Of a stretch of 64,000 nt of DNA, positions 60,537 to 64,000 are shown in pieces. How positions within the stretch are numbered: the first letter of the stretch is position 1; every line of letters starts with the position of its first letter. The DNA comes from Pseudomonadota bacterium (GTDB lineage: Bacteria > Pseudomonadota > Gammaproteobacteria > Steroidobacterales > Steroidobacteraceae): positions 196,814 through 260,813 of the forward strand of contig JADJBE010000005.1 in NCBI GenBank assembly GCA_016703895.1, written 5' to 3'. A program made the position numbers and the translations under genes. The notes below the pieces were generated by a model. That model worked only from the letters and a program-made list of their open reading frames with translations, searched no databases and had not been told where the DNA came from.

Positions 60537-60597
60537 CGGCCCAAAGGAGACGGGCTCGTTGCTGAATTACACGATTGAGTTGCGGTGGACGGCTTGA
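60522..60597 (-). repeat. 75-base gene leader, copy B
   Basis: Aligned with copy A it differs at about 15 of 76 positions, and the shared core is AACTCAATCGTGTAAT. On the minus strand GGTGGGGAGC sits 5 bases before ATG 60522. It lies between the TPR-CHAT gene and the CARDB-like gene. Confidence 0.72.
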
Positions 60598-60679
60598 GCG
60601 CCGAAAGAATGGCCCCGAACGTGGCGCACCGCTGAGGTGGACGGGGCATCAAGAAATTCGGGCGCGGACTTTTCTGACG

Positions 60680-63348
60680 TCAACCAATTCGATCGAATGT
60701 CAGCCCCGCCCAGTAAAACGGGTGTATGAAGCGCAGGTTGCGCAGCCCGACCCACTCGCGCCACCCCAGCCAGCCTGCGTCCCAGGTTCCCTTCAGCAGC
60801 GAGAGCTGGGCCTGGCGCAGGGCACTGGCGTCGTCAATGCCGTCGGCTCGCGCGGCGAAGAACTGGCCCATCGCGGTGGCGGTCGACTGGTCACTAACTG
60901 CCCATAGCGATGCCACAATGCTTTGCGCGCCTGCGAAGGCGAAGGCCGTCGCCAGCCCGACCATACCTTCGCCGCCCACCACCGGACCAACCGCTGTCTC
61001 GCAACCGGACAGTACGACCAGCCGCGCGTGGGTGCGCAGCCGTTCCATGATCTCCCACAATTCCAGGTGGCCATCGTCCGCGGATGATCCTGGCGCGAGC
61101 GCGATGAACGACCGAAGTGGCTGCGCAGGGTCGAGCAGCGCATGCGTCGCAAAGTGCAGCACGTCGGCGTCCGCCACCTGCTGCACCCGTTCTTCGGTCG
61201 CTTTCGCGCCAAAGAACATTTGCTTCCTGCCGTCGATGGTCGCAAACGCCTCACGTACTTCGCGGTTGGCAAAATCGAGCTGCCGCGTGCCGGCAGAGCC
61301 CTGTGTCGTCCGGCCCGCACCATCGAAGTACGCGAAGCCCGCGTAACGATTGGAACTCGGTTTTCTCGTCGAGTGTCGCGCCGCCAGCGCGGCGAGCGAC
61401 GGCGCACGCTCCACCACAAAGCGCTCTATCAGAAACCCTTGGTCCGCGTTCGGCAGCGCGGCGAATAGCAGTGCGAACAGCGAGCCGTCCGGCACGATCA
61501 GCAGGCGTTCGACTCCATTTTCTGCAGTGCGTCTGACGCCGGCGCCAGAATCGTCCGGTACAGCGCGCGCCGACGGCATTGACCGCGCCGGCGTCGGCAC
61601 GCGCGCGCAGCAGGAACAGGTAGCGATCGACCAGAGCGTCAATGACCGGCCGCGCCGGCAGCTGGTAGTGCTGCACAGTCTTCTGCCCGGCGGAGATCAC
61701 GATCAGGTGGCTTTTTGCATCCCCCAGCGCGTAGTACAGCACCACTTGTCCGTTCGGCGGCGCGTGCAAGGGTGAGATCTTCGGCTGCAATAGCAGGCCG
61801 AGCCTGGGGTTGCGCTCAATTGCTACTCGAGCTTCGTCGAGCGTTTCGCTGCGCAACTGGTTGAGCTCCGTCATAAGCGCATTTCGTCCTGCCCGCGGTG
61901 CTTTGCCCAGCTCTTCGAGCAAGGCTGTCGCCCGTTGGCGGCGCCGGCGAATCGATTCTGCGAGCGTCAGCTCGCCTCCGCAATCTCGATAAAGTGCAGA
62001 GCATCGATTCGCTCGCGCAGACTGCGCTGGCGAAATCGCTCAAGCAATTCGAGCGCCTCGTCGTCCTCGCCCCGTTCGATGAGGATGTCGGCCAGGTCCT
62101 TGTACAGCGGTTCGAAGGCGGCCGAGAAACTCGCCGACGTCAACGTGTTGCCGCCGAGAAGTCCGTACTGCACCTCCAGTGCGCGGAGTGCTTCGCGGAA
62201 CAGGCGCTCGGCAATATCGGTGTGTCCCTCCCGCCGTTCGAGCCGGCCGAGGGCGTAGAGCGCGGCAGCGTGTTCTCCGGTCTGCGGCACGTACTGGGCC
62301 GCCAGCGCCAGCGCTGCTGCCAGCTCGATCCGTGCTGCGCGCACCATACCGAGCGCGGTGAGAGTTTCGCCCAGTTCCCGCCGGGGTTCCAACTCATGCA
62401 AGGTGCCGCCGGCCAATTTGTGGAAGATCTGGCTGGCGGTTTCGAACCCGGCACGCGCGGCCTCAAGCCGCCCGGCGTCGCGCTCGATCTGCGCGAGAAG
62501 CAATTGGGTTTGCGCCTCGTCGAGTGAGCCCGGCGCGAGCCTGCGTTGTATTTCGAGCGCTTCCTGCAGCGAGCGTCGCGCGACGTGCTGCCTGCCAAGC
62601 AAGCGCTGCGCGGAGCCGAGGTCGGCCAGCCGGTTGGCGAGGCGCATGCTGCCGGGTGTGATCTGGCGCCCGCTTGCCACCGCACGCTCAAACATGTCGG
62701 CCGCTGACCGATACTCCTTGCGACCGCCATACAGGAAGCCGAGATTCGTATAGACGGCGCCAGAACCGATGGTCGGGGATCGTGCCTTTCGGCAAAGTGC
62801 AGTGCTTCGAGCATGGCTGGCTCCGCCTGCGAGAATTGGCCAAGCTCCGCGTACCCGATGCCCACGTTGAGTGCTGCCACCCACAACTGAGCTTCATTGG
62901 GCGGCAGGCGCCGGCGGACTGCGAGTTCCTCCTCGGAAATCGCCACGTACTCCGCGGTGCGTCCCAACTCACCGAGGAACAGGCCCCTCGCATTGAGCGC
63001 GTCGGCCATGACATCGAGCGCCGTAGGCTGCTGTTTGGCGAGCCTGATCGCAGTATCGGCTTGGTGCTCGAGCTCGTCGAACTTGCGCTCGTGAAACGCG
63101 ACCTGAGCCGTATGCACGTGTATCTCAGCGCGCTCCGCCGGTGACAGCCCGGCCAGCCACGGAGCAACCGAGATGCGCTTGAGCGCCTGCCGCGCGGCGG
63201 TCACCTGGCCGGAGTCCACCAGCTGGGACACCTCGTCAAGTGCTGCGTCGAGCTCTGGGAGCATGGCCGTTTCGGCGTGCGCCTCGGCTAACAACATGAG
63301 CGCCATGAGCGCGAACAGATCGGGCCAGTGACGATGTAGCACCGCCAT
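60680..63348 (-). CDS. periplasmic TPR-CHAT caspase-like protease, four frameshifts
   Basis: One protein of about 890 residues. ATG 63348 starts a Sec signal (MAVLHRHWPDLFALMALMLL, then AEAHA). About 500 residues of TPR repeats follow (TNLGFLYGGRKEYRSAADMF, LADLGSAQRLLGRQHVARRS, ALYALGRLERREGHTDIAER), then a linker and a C-terminal CHAT domain. The catalytic His is in DVLHFATHALLDP and the Cys in ARLVVLSGCETAVG. Frame changes near 62770, 61975, 61590 and 61515 fit one-base indels. CHAT proteases cleave specific partners and TPRs sense or dock them; a periplasmic location is notable. Membrane-protein and possible sigma-factor genes lie directly upstream, and two secreted-protein genes downstream. 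Confidence 0.82.
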
Positions 63349-63352
63349 TTAC

Positions 63353-63925
63353 TCAGTCCGTCATCCGGCGCAGTTCGAAACGGAATGGGCCGCCTACGAG
63401 CTCTTCGGCACCGCTGCGGCAATCGACACGCCAGTAGTACAAGCCGGGAGCCGATAGCGCAGCTTGAGCGCTCTCCGGCAACGCAAGCTTTGCGCCGTCT
63501 ACCGGCTCGCTGCGCCACAGCACAAGCGCCTGCGAATCCCTCAGTTCGACCACGCAGTCGGTGGCAGCAGTACTTAGCCAGCCGAGCTCTGTCGGCACTG
63601 AGTTGAGCACCGCGCCGTCGGGCGGTGCCAGCGCGGCGATCGCCTTGCTTACGACGCCGCCACGAAGCGAATCGTCCAACGGCGACGTGCGCTGATTGAT
63701 CCAGGCAGTCCACACACCCACGCAAACGACACTGGCTGCCAGCGACGCGGGAATCAGCCAACGCCTCGGCTTGCCCCGTGAACGAATTTCCGCAGCGGTT
63801 TGCCGGGTCGCCGCGAGTATCGCCGCATCGTGTGATTGCGATGGTGCGCGGGACGAACTCTGCAGAGCAGCCTTTACCCGCAGATCAGCTACTGGATCCA
63901 ACTCTGGTGGCGGTCTTTCAGTCAT
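63353..63925 (-). CDS. single-pass membrane protein, anti-sigma-like
   Basis: 190 residues: a hydrophilic, probably cytoplasmic N terminus (about 1-53), one transmembrane helix (RRWLIPASLAASVVCVGVW, about 54-72), and an outer domain of about 115 residues (GAVLNSVPTELGW, CVVELRDSQALVLWRSEP, GLYYWRVDC) that looks like an Ig-like or FecR-like sensor. This is the layout of membrane anti-sigma factors. GGAG lies 8 bases before the ATG, and the gene starts 3 bases after the upstream stop. The TPR-CHAT gene follows 4 bases downstream. No zinc-finger anti-sigma motif was seen, so the role rests on context. Confidence 0.65.
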   Translation of the reverse strand: MTERPPPELDPVADLRVKAALQSSSRAPSQSHDAAILAATRQTAAEIRSRGKPRRWLIPASLAASVVCVGVWTAWINQRTSPLDDSLRGGVVSKAIAALAPPDGAVLNSVPTELGWLSTAATDCVVELRDSQALVLWRSEPVDGAKLALPESAQAALSAPGLYYWRVDCRSGAEELVGGPFRFELRRMTD

Positions 63926-63928
63926 CGT

Positions 63929-64000
63929 TCAGGCCTCCTCAATACCAAGGCCAAGCAACACCTTGCGCAGCTTTGCAAGTGCATACTTCTTTCGACTGAT
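63929..64000 (-). CDS. 3' tail of an upstream gene, possibly an ECF sigma factor
   Basis: Only 23 codons and a stop are in the window: ISRKKYALAKLRKVLLGLGI, then EEA. The Arg/Lys-rich helix at the end resembles the tail of a sigma-70 region 4 recognition helix, and sigma factors are often followed by a membrane anti-sigma gene and a CHAT gene. It is too short to prove. Confidence 0.35.
   Translation of the reverse strand: MSRKKYALAKLRKVLLGLGIEEA

Overview
The window is GC-rich DNA from a Gram-negative, aerobic, TonB-receptor-rich proteobacterium. Three TonB-dependent receptors, Tat and Sec signal peptides, a PQQ dehydrogenase, a LuxR-type regulator, a cyclic beta-glucan synthase and NADP-type GdhA fit a gammaproteobacterium of the Steroidobacter/Nevskia/Xanthomonas sort. 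An alphaproteobacterium such as a sphingomonad cannot be excluded. No rRNA, tRNA or CRISPR array was seen.

Layout. (1) 1-15.5 kb is tidy core metabolism. It holds the end of a flavin monooxygenase, then a tightly coupled minus-strand glycogen operon glgP-glgB-glgX-malQ with a divergent polyphosphate glucokinase. An inositol-phosphatase-family enzyme, a periplasmic PQQ dehydrogenase, a UbiA prenyltransferase, an NTF2-like secreted protein and a stand-alone macro domain follow. (2) 15.5-31 kb is an accessory uptake/catabolism island. It has two paralogous sets (TonB receptor, about 200-residue periplasmic repeat protein, Tat-exported flavoprotein), peptidase and hydrolase genes, a LuxR-type regulator, a GPH-family symporter and a nitrilase-fold protein. 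The two divergent promoter regions carry nearly identical lux-box-like palindromes, so the island looks like one LuxR-controlled regulon. (3) 31-41 kb has a third TonB receptor, gdhA, an MFS transporter, two VOC proteins, an SDR with an altered active site and a methyltransferase. (4) 41-50 kb is one very long gene for a cyclic beta-1,2-glucan synthase (NdvB-like). (5) 50-54 kb is decayed DNA: a hydrolase, a chimeric remnant ORF, a RES-toxin remnant and two abutting IS3 fragments. (6) 54-64 kb is a minus-strand locus with the 3' tail of an upstream gene (possibly a sigma factor), a single-pass membrane protein, a periplasmic TPR-CHAT protease, a secreted CARDB-like protein and a giant lipoprotein with beta-propeller-like repeats, Cys-rich B-repeats and PKD domains. 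The last two genes, and a third gene cut by the IS debris, share the same 75-base leader.

Reliability. From about 15.5 kb onward many conserved genes are split by single-base indels, mostly beside short homopolymers, while their conserved motifs continue across the breaks. I read most of these as sequence errors and annotate each such gene as one unit. The M24 peptidase gene, with two in-frame TAA codons, and the 51-54 kb remnants look truly decayed.
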